From: Nitrospirota bacterium
GTDB lineage: Bacteria; Nitrospirota; UBA9217
DNA: 23,141 bases
NCBI GenBank assembly: GCA_023229435.1
Contig: JALNZF010000040.1
Span: 1 to 23,141 of the forward strand
Reading direction: 5' to 3'
The notes beneath the pieces are model-generated. The model had not been told where the DNA came from. It saw only the letters and a program-made list of their open reading frames with translations, and made no database searches. The position numbers and the translations under genes are program-made. Positions within the stretch are counted from its first letter, which is position 1. Every line of letters begins with the position of its first letter. This document shows positions 1 to 7,003 of this stretch, piece by piece.

Positions 1-133
1 ATCAATCGTCGCCGATAGGTCCCGTCTCTGGTTATGCCCTGGAGCAATAACTGATATCATCCCTTTTGTACGGAGGGGCGGGGAAACTGTTTTTTCCTTG
101 ACAACTGTCAACCATATCAGGGTCATGCCATAG

Positions 134-361
134 TCAGGCCTGGCCTGTTGAAGCGGCGAACATTAAAAGGAGATTACATGGCAGTCTATACGCCAGGCTG
201 TTAATTAGTATCTCAACGCGCAATTGGATTTCGTCAACTTCACCTACTACTCGGCGGCGGTGTTGACAAATTTCAATGCAGAATACTAAATGAAAAGTGT
301 ACATGAAGGCGGGGGTAAACGGCTTGACCGCTTGATCCGCTGGTTGGGTATCCGCTTTCAT
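134..361 (-). CDS. Possible 75-residue ORF, unknown, doubtful
   Basis: The ATG at 361 overlaps the TGA of the preceding small gene (358-573) in an ATGA arrangement, which would allow translational coupling. This is the main reason for listing it. The predicted product has no recognisable domain. Its sequence (His/Arg/Cys clusters, mixed hydrophobics) looks more like translated non-coding DNA than a folded protein. No independent ribosome binding site is seen. It may equally be the untranslated tail of the upstream gene or part of an intergenic repeat. Confidence 0.2.
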   Translation of the reverse strand: MKADTQPADQAVKPFTPAFMYTFHLVFCIEICQHRRRVVGEVDEIQLRVEILINSLAYRLPCNLLLMFAASTGQA

Positions 362-573
362 TCCCTCGCGTTGACCATTCTTTGATCTCGCTCAATCAAA
401 CGGTCGCGACTGTCCCCGGAGTTCCGAACTTCAACAGTACTCATGACTGACTCAAGCCATGACACAACGTTCTTCTTCTTTTCGTCAAGACAACAACTAA
501 TGGACACTTTCACCACAAGTTCGTCATTTATGTTGTTGTGAATGCCACGCTTATAGATACCTTTACGCGCCAT
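358..573 (-). CDS. Small hypothetical protein (71 aa)
   Basis: A 71-residue ORF preceded by a near-perfect Shine-Dalgarno, AAAGGAGGTAAGC before ATG, which is the strongest argument that it is translated. No family is recognised. The first ten residues (MARKGIYKRG) resemble the N-terminal start of many tyrosine recombinases. The rest does not continue as an integrase, so it could be a remnant or chimera of one; that is only inference. The C-terminal part is highly charged (Arg/Glu/Asp). It lies 52 bases downstream of the zinc-ribbon gene and is probably cotranscribed with it. The 3' part includes the word CTGTCCCCG (410-418, plus strand), which also occurs near 2325. Confidence 0.45.
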   Translation of the reverse strand: MARKGIYKRGIHNNINDELVVKVSISCCLDEKKKNVVSWLESVMSTVEVRNSGDSRDRLIERDQRMVNARE

Positions 574-625
574 GCTTACCTCCTTTCTTTTTCGTTTTCG
601 GTCTCACGGCAATTTCTGACTCACC

Positions 626-1090
626 TCAGAATACCATGTTAAATGCCCATTTTATAACTGCGAGGGCTACAACTCCGGCAATAAATAATGCCCCGATATA
701 AAGAATTAATGAACCGCAGCCGGACACATAACCGAACATATCACCACTATCATTGTTAGATTTTTCTTGCCGCCAAGCACTCTCCGTCGCTCCAGACACG
801 TTAGCTGCATGACTCGATTTTTCTTGTCGCCAAGCACCCTCCGTCGCCCCAGACACGTTAGCAGCATGACTCGATTTTTCTTGTCGCCAAGTACCCTCCG
901 GCGCTATTGGCGGTTTCTCTCGTTTACTTCCTTGCACAGCACCACATGCGTTACAAATAAGTGTTATTGTTGAGATAGGCGCAGCACATGATTCACAGCG
1001 TGGAGATGAGTTGTCTATTTCATTGCCACAATATTCACATTCAATGGACTCTGCTGGAATATCATTTTTGCAATAAGGACATTTCCTCAT
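626..1090 (-). CDS. Double zinc-ribbon protein with tandem repeats and C-terminal membrane segment
   Basis: The start is set at 1090, giving 154 aa, because the ATG is preceded by GCGGAGTGATA and is followed at once by the first zinc knuckle. The ORF runs upstream to 1180 but has no good ribosome site there. Residues 4-21 hold CX2C-X10-CX2C (C4, C7, C18, C21). Residues 32-49 hold a second such unit (C32, C35, C46, C49), typical of double zinc-ribbon domains. Residues about 66-111 are 2.4 copies of a 19-residue repeat containing WRQEKSSHAANVSG. Residues about 127-148 form one hydrophobic helix, so the protein is probably tail-anchored with the zinc ribbons in the cytoplasm. The specific function is unknown. 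Zinc ribbons of this kind usually mediate protein or nucleic-acid contacts. It lies downstream of the HEPN gene. Confidence 0.75.
   Translation of the reverse strand: MRKCPYCKNDIPAESIECEYCGNEIDNSSPRCESCAAPISTITLICNACGAVQGSKREKPPIAPEGTWRQEKSSHAANVSGATEGAWRQEKSSHAANVSGATESAWRQEKSNNDSGDMFGYVSGCGSLILYIGALFIAGVVALAVIKWAFNMVF
761..900. repeat. 57-base in-frame tandem repeat, about 2.4 copies
   Basis: The words beginning TTTTTCTTG recur at 761, 818 and 875, exactly 57 bases (19 codons) apart. Units 761-817 and 818-874 are full length and the third is partial to about 900. The two full units differ at only a few positions, so the duplication is recent or under homogenising pressure. The period is a multiple of three, so the reading frame of the zinc-ribbon gene is kept and the linker before its membrane segment is lengthened. 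Confidence 0.9.
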
Positions 1091-1156
1091 TATCACTCCG
1101 CGCTCAAATTGCTTTCCCTTAACTTCTGTCCAAGTTAAAATTTGGTCTCCATTGCA

Positions 1157-1171
1157 GGCACGCAGCGTGCC
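1157..1171. other. Small perfect hairpin between HEPN and zinc-ribbon genes
   Basis: GGCACG-CAG-CGTGCC forms a 6-bp GC-rich stem with a 3-base loop. It sits about 55 bases after the HEPN stop and about 67 bases before the zinc-ribbon start. There is no following U tract on the minus strand, so it is not a standard intrinsic terminator. It could stabilise an RNA end. Confidence 0.4.
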
Positions 1172-1225
1172 GTAAAGCACACTGCATAAAAGATCCCATT
1201 TCTCGCGTCGTGCTCGTCTCTGTAT

Positions 1226-1723
1226 TCATACCAGGTCTTCTACGAAAGATTGCCGCAGCATTTCGTCCGCATCAAGGCAAGCCTGCATAATTGTAATTCC
1301 AGCATCGATTAAGTCTCTGTCTCGGCTGATGTCCTCCTCTGGCCCTTCTGGAAACTTTCCCCCGTGAAACAGGTTATTTCGGATGCGACATAACAGCGTA
1401 AAGAGACGTCCCAAGCCGAAAACACCGTTAAAGTGGTCTACACTCCATCCGAGCTGGCCTTTCGAAAGAATCTGCTTCTTTGGTGGTAAATTCGTCAAGA
1501 GTGCAATGGCTTTATTAACTGGCTCTTCCTTATTGTTCTCCAGCAATTCAATATTCTTGCGAGCATACTTCTGCCAATCGGCTTTTGCTTCTTCTGTATT
1601 CGTTACGTAGCCCGCTCGCTTTAGCGCATACTCGAAGCGTGAGAAAAAAAGAAAGAATATAATCGTGCGAGCGCGATCTTTGCTTTTTGCGATGCTCTCA
1701 ATAGCTTGAAGTGGCGAATTCAT
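1226..1723 (-). CDS. HEPN-domain protein (putative RNase-type)
   Basis: A 165-residue, largely helical protein. Near the C-terminal third it carries R115-N-N-L-F-H120, an R-X4-H signature within the context IRNNLFHGGK. This is the hallmark of HEPN domains, many of which are metal-independent RNases found in toxin-antitoxin, abortive-infection and CRISPR-associated proteins. There is no signal peptide or convincing membrane segment; the phenylalanine-rich patch at 21-30 is better read as a buried helix. The ATG at 1723 is preceded by CGGAG at good spacing, and a sigma-70-type promoter lies about 90 bases upstream. No minimal nucleotidyltransferase (MNT) partner, the usual antitoxin of HEPN toxins, is present in this window. 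The activity is inferred from the motif only. Confidence 0.65.
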   Translation of the reverse strand: MNSPLQAIESIAKSKDRARTIIFFLFFSRFEYALKRAGYVTNTEEAKADWQKYARKNIELLENNKEEPVNKAIALLTNLPPKKQILSKGQLGWSVDHFNGVFGLGRLFTLLCRIRNNLFHGGKFPEGPEEDISRDRDLIDAGITIMQACLDADEMLRQSFVEDLV

Positions 1724-1814
1724 TTTTTCTCCGATTATTGAGTAAGCCTAATCAAGTTTGCACATTTGAAAGTATCGTTCGGTGGCAAAATAACCGGGGG
1801 CCTTACATTATAAA

Positions 1815-1843
1815 AATATATGCCTGATCTAAGAAGATGTCAA
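1815..1843 (-). promoter_or_regulatory. Predicted sigma-70 promoter for the HEPN gene
   Basis: On the minus strand, TTGACA (1843-1838) is followed after exactly 17 bases by TATATT (1820-1815): a consensus -35, ideal spacing and a -10 with one mismatch. A second TATAAT lies just downstream (1812-1807) in a very AT-rich tract. Transcription would start near 1808 and give a leader of roughly 85 bases before the HEPN start at 1723. Confidence 0.6.
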
Positions 1844-1960
1844 CGAATAGTGGAGAGGAAAACCAACAAATACAGATTGTAAATTGCTATGTTTCAAAGA
1901 AATGCGACTTCAACGACTTCAGGAAGAATTCTTGTATAGATATCTGTCATTATGAACTTT

Positions 1961-2305
1961 CTATTTCAGATCAAAGATGTTGTCAAAATTCATCTTCTTT
2001 AAAACCGATACCATATCCGAATACTCTTCTCCTGATATTTTAGAGAGGTCAAATGTAAGATTATCATAAGTTGTCTCAATTAAAACTTTGCTTGGTGTAA
2101 CATTCACTCTCTTAAGCAGAATCCTTTCATCTTTGTCGGTCCAATCTACTGATGGTCCTCTTTCATCGGGCCTGAGGATCAGTTCATATTTTGGTGTTCT
2201 TTGTATTATGAAACCATCGATGCCAAAACGGGTTCCTTCATCAAACGAAAAAGCGAGAACAAGATCAACACCCGAATCAATTGTTATGAAATTCACAGTA
2301 TCCAT
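1961..2305 (-). CDS. Hypothetical protein (114 aa)
   Basis: An acidic 114-residue soluble protein with no motif I recognise. The pattern of alternating hydrophobic residues followed by a C-terminal amphipathic helix (SDMVSVLKKMNFDNIF) looks like a real small alpha/beta protein. No signal peptide or membrane helix is seen. The ATG at 2305 has only a weak purine-rich AAAGAG upstream. It begins 42 bases after the NtrC-type regulator stop on the same strand with no terminator between, so it may be transcribed with the signalling operon. Its composition (more AT-rich) is closer to the accessory genes on its left. Confidence 0.6.
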   Translation of the reverse strand: MDTVNFITIDSGVDLVLAFSFDEGTRFGIDGFIIQRTPKYELILRPDERGPSVDWTDKDERILLKRVNVTPSKVLIETTYDNLTFDLSKISGEEYSDMVSVLKKMNFDNIFDLK

Positions 2306-2347
2306 TTATTTCTCTTTGGACTATCTGTCCCCGATTGTCTACCTTGG

Positions 2348-3745
2348 TCACTTGAATTCTTCCTTCTTCAACCCATACCGCGCCATCTTCTCATGAAAGT
2401 TCTTGATGTTAATCCCTGCATGAAGCGCCGCCTTGCTCATGTTGCCGCTGTACATCCGGAGCAGTTGGGAAAAATACTCCTTCTCGAATTGCTCGACGAC
2501 CCTGGTCTTGGTCTTCCGGAAAGGCTGGATATCGCTCTCCGGAAAGAGCGGTGTATCGAACTTGCCCGCGCTTTTCAGGTCGAGGCGGTTCAGCATATCT
2601 CCCTTTTCCATGATTACTGCCCGCTCGATGATGTTCTCCAATTCGCGTACATTCCCGGGGTAAGAATATCGGGTGAGCGCTGAAAATGCCTGCGACGAAA
2701 TCGACATGACCTGTTTCCGGTTCTTTTCAGAATATTTTTTGAGGAAATGACCCGCCAGGAGCGGTACGTCGTCGAGCCGTTCGCGAAGCGGAGGAAGTTT
2801 GACCGGGACCACATTGAGGCGGTAGAACAGGTCCTCCCGGAACAGCCGTTCGTTCATGGCGCGGTGCAGGTCCTTGTGCGTGGCCGCAAGGACCCGCACG
2901 TCCACCTTCACGGCCTGGTTGCCGCCCACGCGCTCTATCTCGCGCTCCTGGAGCACGCGCAGGAGCTTCATCTGCACGGGCATGGCGATCTCACCGATCT
3001 CGTCCAGAAACACCGTGCCGCCGTCGGCCATTTCAAACCTGCCGATCCTCTGCCTGATGGCGCCGGTAAAGGACCCCTTTTCATGACCGAAAAGCTCGCT
3101 CTCCAGAAGCGTCTCGGGCAGGGCCGAACAACTTACCACGACAAAAGGCCGGTCCCTCCTCCTGCTGTTATAATGGATCGCCCGCGCGATGAGTTCCTTG
3201 CCCGTGCCGCTCTCACCCTGGATCAGGACCGTGGCGTCGGTCTCGGCAACCGTGCGAATGAGTTGAAAGATCTCCTGCATCTTCGGATTGCGGCCGAGGA
3301 TGTTGCCGAACTGATACCTTTCTTCCACCTCGTGACGCAGGTTCTCGATCTCCTGCGAGAGACGTCGACGTTCGACGGCGTTCTTTACTTGCAGGCTCAG
3401 GTCCTCATACTGAATGGGCTTGGTCAGATAACTGTAGGCCCCGTCTTTCATGGCCTTGACGGCCATCTCAATGGTGCCGTACGCGGTCACGACGATGACA
3501 GGGATATCGGGCCTGCTCCGTCCCGAATGCTGCTCTCCGAGAAATTGTCTGAGAAACTCCATGCCGGTGAGCCTCGGCATCTGATGGTCCACGATAATGG
3601 CGTCGAAGTCGCGGCCTTCCAGCTTTTTCAGGGCTGCAATGCCGTCTTCCGCCGTCTCAACCTCGTAGCCTTCCTTCTTGAGGTTGGCCGACATCACGAG
3701 AAGGATATCGGGCTCGTCATCGACTATGAGCAGGGAACCTTTCAT
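2348..3745 (-). CDS. NtrC-family sigma-54-dependent response regulator
   Basis: A 465-residue transcription activator that, when phosphorylated, opens sigma-54 promoters by ATP hydrolysis. A receiver domain covers residues 1-120, with acidic pocket D9/D10, phospho-acceptor D53 and K109. An AAA+ domain covers about 145-380, with Walker A GESGTGKE (177-184), the sigma-54 contact loop as GSFTGA (224-229), Walker B TVFLDE (244-249) and arginine-finger region FREDLFYRL. A Fis-type helix-turn-helix lies at about 430-460. All catalytic elements are present. The loop has Ser in place of the commoner Ala of GAFTGA, a tolerated variant. Its ATG overlaps the kinase stop by four bases (ATGA), so translation is coupled and the kinase upstream is the likely phosphodonor. 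The targets cannot be read from the window. Confidence 0.93.
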   Translation of the reverse strand: MKGSLLIVDDEPDILLVMSANLKKEGYEVETAEDGIAALKKLEGRDFDAIIVDHQMPRLTGMEFLRQFLGEQHSGRSRPDIPVIVVTAYGTIEMAVKAMKDGAYSYLTKPIQYEDLSLQVKNAVERRRLSQEIENLRHEVEERYQFGNILGRNPKMQEIFQLIRTVAETDATVLIQGESGTGKELIARAIHYNSRRRDRPFVVVSCSALPETLLESELFGHEKGSFTGAIRQRIGRFEMADGGTVFLDEIGEIAMPVQMKLLRVLQEREIERVGGNQAVKVDVRVLAATHKDLHRAMNERLFREDLFYRLNVVPVKLPPLRERLDDVPLLAGHFLKKYSEKNRKQVMSISSQAFSALTRYSYPGNVRELENIIERAVIMEKGDMLNRLDLKSAGKFDTPLFPESDIQPFRKTKTRVVEQFEKEYFSQLLRMYSGNMSKAALHAGINIKNFHEKMARYGLKKEEFK

Positions 3746-5496
3746 CCTGGCAACTTTGAAGCGTTCAGTGTGGATTGCGGGGTAATTGGATTTCCCGTAG
3801 CGTTCTCAACTCCGAACGACTCGGCTGAGCTCGTCGAAGTCTCCGAACGCAGCCTGCCCTCGAAGGTCTCTATCGGGGGAACTCCAAACATGGCTTGCAC
3901 CGGCAGCTGTACCAGCACCCGGGTGCCGCCTGTCGCAGGCTGTTCTATAACGATCTCTCCTCCGTGGTTTTTAAGCACACGCTGTACGATGGTGAGTCCC
4001 AGACCCGTACCCTTGATCTTGGTGGTGAAGAAGGATTGGAAAATACGCTCCCGGTCGTGTTCGGGAATCCCGTGGCCGGTATCCTCTATCCTGATTTCAA
4101 CGATTGATCGGCCCTGGGCAGGAATCGTGGATAACCGCAGCGTCCCTCCCCCGGCCATTGCCTCGACCGCGTTGCGCAGGATGTTGTGAAGCGCTTGTTC
4201 GATCTGAAGTTCGTCCGCCTGGATTGAAGGGATATCCGGATCCAGATCCCGAACCACCTCGATGTTCTGATCGCGCAACTGTTCGCGGAGGGCGTCGAGT
4301 GATTGGTCGAGCATTGCATTGATATTCACCGCCGTCAGCCGGATTCCCAGGGGTTTTGATACATACAGGAGGTCGGAAGCCACCTGGTTGACCCTGGTCG
4401 CCTGGCGTTTGATCAGGTCCGTGAACTTTTGGAGCGTTTCATCGTTCGCGTACTCCGTCGAAAGATAGTGTGCCGCTCCGGTGATCGCGTTCAGCGGGTT
4501 ACGCACTTCGTGGGCAACGCGGGCGGCCATCTCGCCGAGTTCCGCCAAACGGCGCGAGTGTTCCAGTCTCTCCGCAAGTCTCACCCGTTCCGTTACATCC
4601 TTGATGTATTCCACCACCTGCACAACACGGTTGAACCGATCCAGCAGGGGGAAGGTCGTGATTTCAACGTAGCGCTCCCGCTTCGCCGTTCCGCCCCCCG
4701 TCTGGAGCAGTTTCTTCGTCGCTGATACCGGTTGTCCCGTGCGGAAGGTTTCTTCGGCGGGACAATTGACGCAGATCTTCACGTCGAACGAACACGCCTC
4801 ATAACAGTGGGCTCCGATTTTTATCTCCCGCGCCAGAAGCGATGTCATGGACTTGTTCACCGCGGTGATGATGAAATCGTCATCAACGACCTGGATGCCG
4901 TCAGTGATACCGTCGAACACTGCCAGGAGCCGCTTGCGGGCATCGAAGATCTGGTCCTCCATCTCCCTTTTCCGCGTGATATCCTCGAGCTTGATCACCA
5001 CGCCATTGCCGATTGACCAGGCCCTCCGGCCGAGGGGATATACACTGTAACTGATCACCTTCCGCGGTCCGGTCCTTGGGAGAAGATCATGCTCAAGGTC
5101 ACGCGCAGCACCGGCAGCCCATACCGCGTCGGTCAAGCGTTCCCACAATGCGCGACGAGCGTGATCATCAAAACCCATGATCTTGCCGATCTCGCCCATG
5201 TTTCTGCCGATCACCATAACGCGCGGTAAACCGAACAGCTTCTCGGCTACTGCATTAAACACCACGATCCGGCCTTCTCCATCGAGGGAGATGATGCCCG
5301 TGGTCACGCTGTCAAGCAGATTTCCCAGGTGGAGCAGCATATCATCACGCGGGGTGTCCGGTTCCGCTGCGAGCTGCAGAGAGCTGGTCAGTTGCCTGAT
5401 CCCGATACCGAGCGAGCGGACGCTTCCTGAGGTCTTCTGTCTGATGGTCCGCACAAAATCAAATGCCGTCCTGCCGGTGTGGTTACGCTTTGCCAT
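3742..5496 (-). CDS. Soluble PAS-PAS sensor histidine kinase
   Basis: A 584-residue cytoplasmic kinase with no transmembrane segment. PAS 1 covers about 55-175 and PAS 2 about 190-305. PAS 2 carries C231, C235, C242 and C245 in CYEAC-X6-CVNCP, a cysteine cluster suited to metal or redox sensing. HisKA follows with H329 in RVAHEVRNPLNAI. The ATPase domain has the N-box (N442), DTGHGI (472-477), FFTTKIKGTGLGL and an intact G2 box. It phosphorylates its own His and then a receiver Asp, most likely that of the NtrC-type gene it overlaps, and possibly also the HD-GYP receiver encoded just upstream. About 50 residues after the ATPase core (from about 536) are low-complexity and Ser/Thr-rich, and part of this tail is encoded by a REP-like sequence (3810-3849). 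The start has only a weak GGA site. Confidence 0.92.
   Translation of the reverse strand: MAKRNHTGRTAFDFVRTIRQKTSGSVRSLGIGIRQLTSSLQLAAEPDTPRDDMLLHLGNLLDSVTTGIISLDGEGRIVVFNAVAEKLFGLPRVMVIGRNMGEIGKIMGFDDHARRALWERLTDAVWAAGAARDLEHDLLPRTGPRKVISYSVYPLGRRAWSIGNGVVIKLEDITRKREMEDQIFDARKRLLAVFDGITDGIQVVDDDFIITAVNKSMTSLLAREIKIGAHCYEACSFDVKICVNCPAEETFRTGQPVSATKKLLQTGGGTAKRERYVEITTFPLLDRFNRVVQVVEYIKDVTERVRLAERLEHSRRLAELGEMAARVAHEVRNPLNAITGAAHYLSTEYANDETLQKFTDLIKRQATRVNQVASDLLYVSKPLGIRLTAVNINAMLDQSLDALREQLRDQNIEVVRDLDPDIPSIQADELQIEQALHNILRNAVEAMAGGGTLRLSTIPAQGRSIVEIRIEDTGHGIPEHDRERIFQSFFTTKIKGTGLGLTIVQRVLKNHGGEIVIEQPATGGTRVLVQLPVQAMFGVPPIETFEGRLRSETSTSSAESFGVENATGNPITPQSTLNASKLPG
3810..3849. repeat. REP-like short sequence inside the kinase C-terminus
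   Basis: The nonamer CTCCGAACG occurs directly repeated at 3810-3818 and 3841-3849, bracketing 22 bases that contain GAGCTC. Read on the minus strand, the core CTTCGACGAGCTCAGC resembles the short dispersed sequences of the form CTTCGACAAGCTCAG that I recall as very common between genes in many bacteria. Here it is translated in frame as part of the kinase tail. The assignment rests on visual similarity only. Confidence 0.45.
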
Positions 5497-5527
5497 GGTT
5501 GTCCGTATTGTCCGTTCCAGCCGCAGA

Positions 5528-7003
5528 CTAGTGAAAGGAATGTTTCCCCAGCTTCAGCAGCCCCTTCTCGATGAGCCGTCTTGCGGATTCGGCCACGCGC
5601 GGATCAAACTGCCCCCCCGCTTCCCGCTCCAACTCGAGCAAAACATTCTGGATTGATATCCTGCCGCGGTAGGGCCGCTCGGAGATCATGGCGTCGATCG
5701 CGTCCGCAACATTGAGTATCCGCGCCGCAAGGGTGATCTCTTCCCCCGCAAGGCCCCGGGGGTAGCCTTTCCCGTCGAAGCGCTCATGGTGCTGATAGAT
5801 GGCATCGATGATCGTTGATGAAAATCCGATCGGTTCAAGGATCCTGATTCCATGCGCCGGATGGTCCTTCATGATGTCAAACTCCTCCCGGCTCAGGCTT
5901 GCCGGCTTGCTGATGATCAATTCGCTGATCCCGATCTTGCCCATGTCGTGGAGAATTGCCGCAATGTGAATATCTTCGAGTTGGCGCGGGTTCATCCCCA
6001 GGTCCCGCGCGAGTGCCACTGCGTATTTTGCAACGTTGGTGGAGTGCCACCGGGTGTAGGGGTCCTTCGCCTCCACGGCAGCCACGAGCGCCTGGATCGT
6101 GCGGAAATAGTTCTCACGCAGGTTCTCATAGAGCGCCGCGTTCTCCAGGGCCGTCACCACCTGACTGGACAGGATCAATACGATCTGGAGGTCGCTCGTG
6201 GAAAACGGCAAACCCGAGAATTTGCTCACGTTGAGAACGCCGAACACCGTGTTCTTTCCGATAAGGGGGACCGACATGGAAGAGGCCGGCATGTTCTCCA
6301 AATTAATGGCTGCCATCACTTCCGGGTCAGGGTGTTTGCCTGCCGATATGATCAGCGGTTTCCGATGCTTCAGTACCAGCCCGGAGACGCCTTCTCCCTT
6401 CTTGCGGCGGGCCTTCAACGCCACTTCCGTGGCCAGGCCGTGGGAAGCGCGGATCAACAGTGTTTCGTTGGCCTCATCGATCAGCATCAACGAGACCCGG
6501 TCCACCGAGAATTCCTGCACGAGCACCTCGGTGATGATTTTGAACAAATGGGCGAGGTCGATCTCGGTCACGAGCAGTTTGCTGATCTCGAACAGCGGGA
6601 TAAGCGCCTTGAGTCTGATGTTCTCCTTTTTAAGCCTGCTGCTGTTGATCGCCCGGTTGACGGCCCCCAGCAGTTTCTCCTCGGTGAACGGTTTGAGTAT
6701 AAAACCGTCCACTCCCCGGATAAGGGACTCAATCGCCGTGTCGATCGTACCGTGCCCGGTAATAAAGATCGTTACGACGTCCTTTTTTTGTGCCTTGACG
6801 CGCTCAAAGAGCTCTATGCCGTCAATACCCGGCATCCTGATGTCCGTGATCATCAGCTCCGGAGTCGAGCGGCTGATTTCCTCCAGCGCTTCCGCGCCGT
6901 TCGAGGCCGTGGTCACCTGGTATCCCTCAGATAACAAAATATGGGAACACAGGTCTCTGATCATATCCTCGTCATCAACAACGAGTATTCTTTCACCAGC
7001 CAT
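5528..7003 (-). CDS. Response regulator REC-GAF-HD-GYP, predicted c-di-GMP phosphodiesterase
   Basis: A 491-residue, three-domain soluble protein. The receiver covers residues 1-120 (acidic D10-E12, phospho-acceptor D54, K104). A GAF domain covers about 145-295 and probably binds a small ligand. HD-GYP covers about 300-480. Catalytic signatures are intact: H320, the H352-D353 pair in LHDMGKIG, HHE at 405-407 and DGKGYP at 410-415. These are expected to hydrolyse cyclic di-GMP to pGpG or GMP. The gene is first in a same-strand operon, 31 bases ahead of the histidine kinase, so its receiver may be controlled by that kinase. AAGGTGA lies upstream of the ATG at 7003. Together with the NtrC-type gene it suggests one signal feeding both second-messenger level and transcription. 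Confidence 0.92.
   Translation of the reverse strand: MAGERILVVDDEDMIRDLCSHILLSEGYQVTTASNGAEALEEISRSTPELMITDIRMPGIDGIELFERVKAQKKDVVTIFITGHGTIDTAIESLIRGVDGFILKPFTEEKLLGAVNRAINSSRLKKENIRLKALIPLFEISKLLVTEIDLAHLFKIITEVLVQEFSVDRVSLMLIDEANETLLIRASHGLATEVALKARRKKGEGVSGLVLKHRKPLIISAGKHPDPEVMAAINLENMPASSMSVPLIGKNTVFGVLNVSKFSGLPFSTSDLQIVLILSSQVVTALENAALYENLRENYFRTIQALVAAVEAKDPYTRWHSTNVAKYAVALARDLGMNPRQLEDIHIAAILHDMGKIGISELIISKPASLSREEFDIMKDHPAHGIRILEPIGFSSTIIDAIYQHHERFDGKGYPRGLAGEEITLAARILNVADAIDAMISERPYRGRISIQNVLLELEREAGGQFDPRVAESARRLIEKGLLKLGKHSFH

Noticed and set aside
98..111. TTGACA/TGTCAA inverted repeat as a promoter
   Set aside because: No acceptable -10 box at 16-18 bases on either strand; at most a small palindrome.
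1837..2043. 68-residue plus-strand ORF
   Set aside because: Overlaps the end of the better-supported 114-residue gene, has no domain, and lies over the HEPN promoter.
1..2305. Integron cassette array
   Set aside because: Small same-strand hypothetical genes suggested cassettes, but I found no attC-like imperfect palindromes with core sites between them and no integrase.
2747..4189. 480-residue plus-strand ORF
   Set aside because: It is antisense to the NtrC-type gene and the kinase, has no ribosome site or domain, and its His/Leu/Arg-heavy composition is that of a shadow of GC-rich genes.
5852..6934. 360-residue plus-strand ORF
   Set aside because: Antisense shadow of the HD-GYP gene; Arg/His-rich without motifs.
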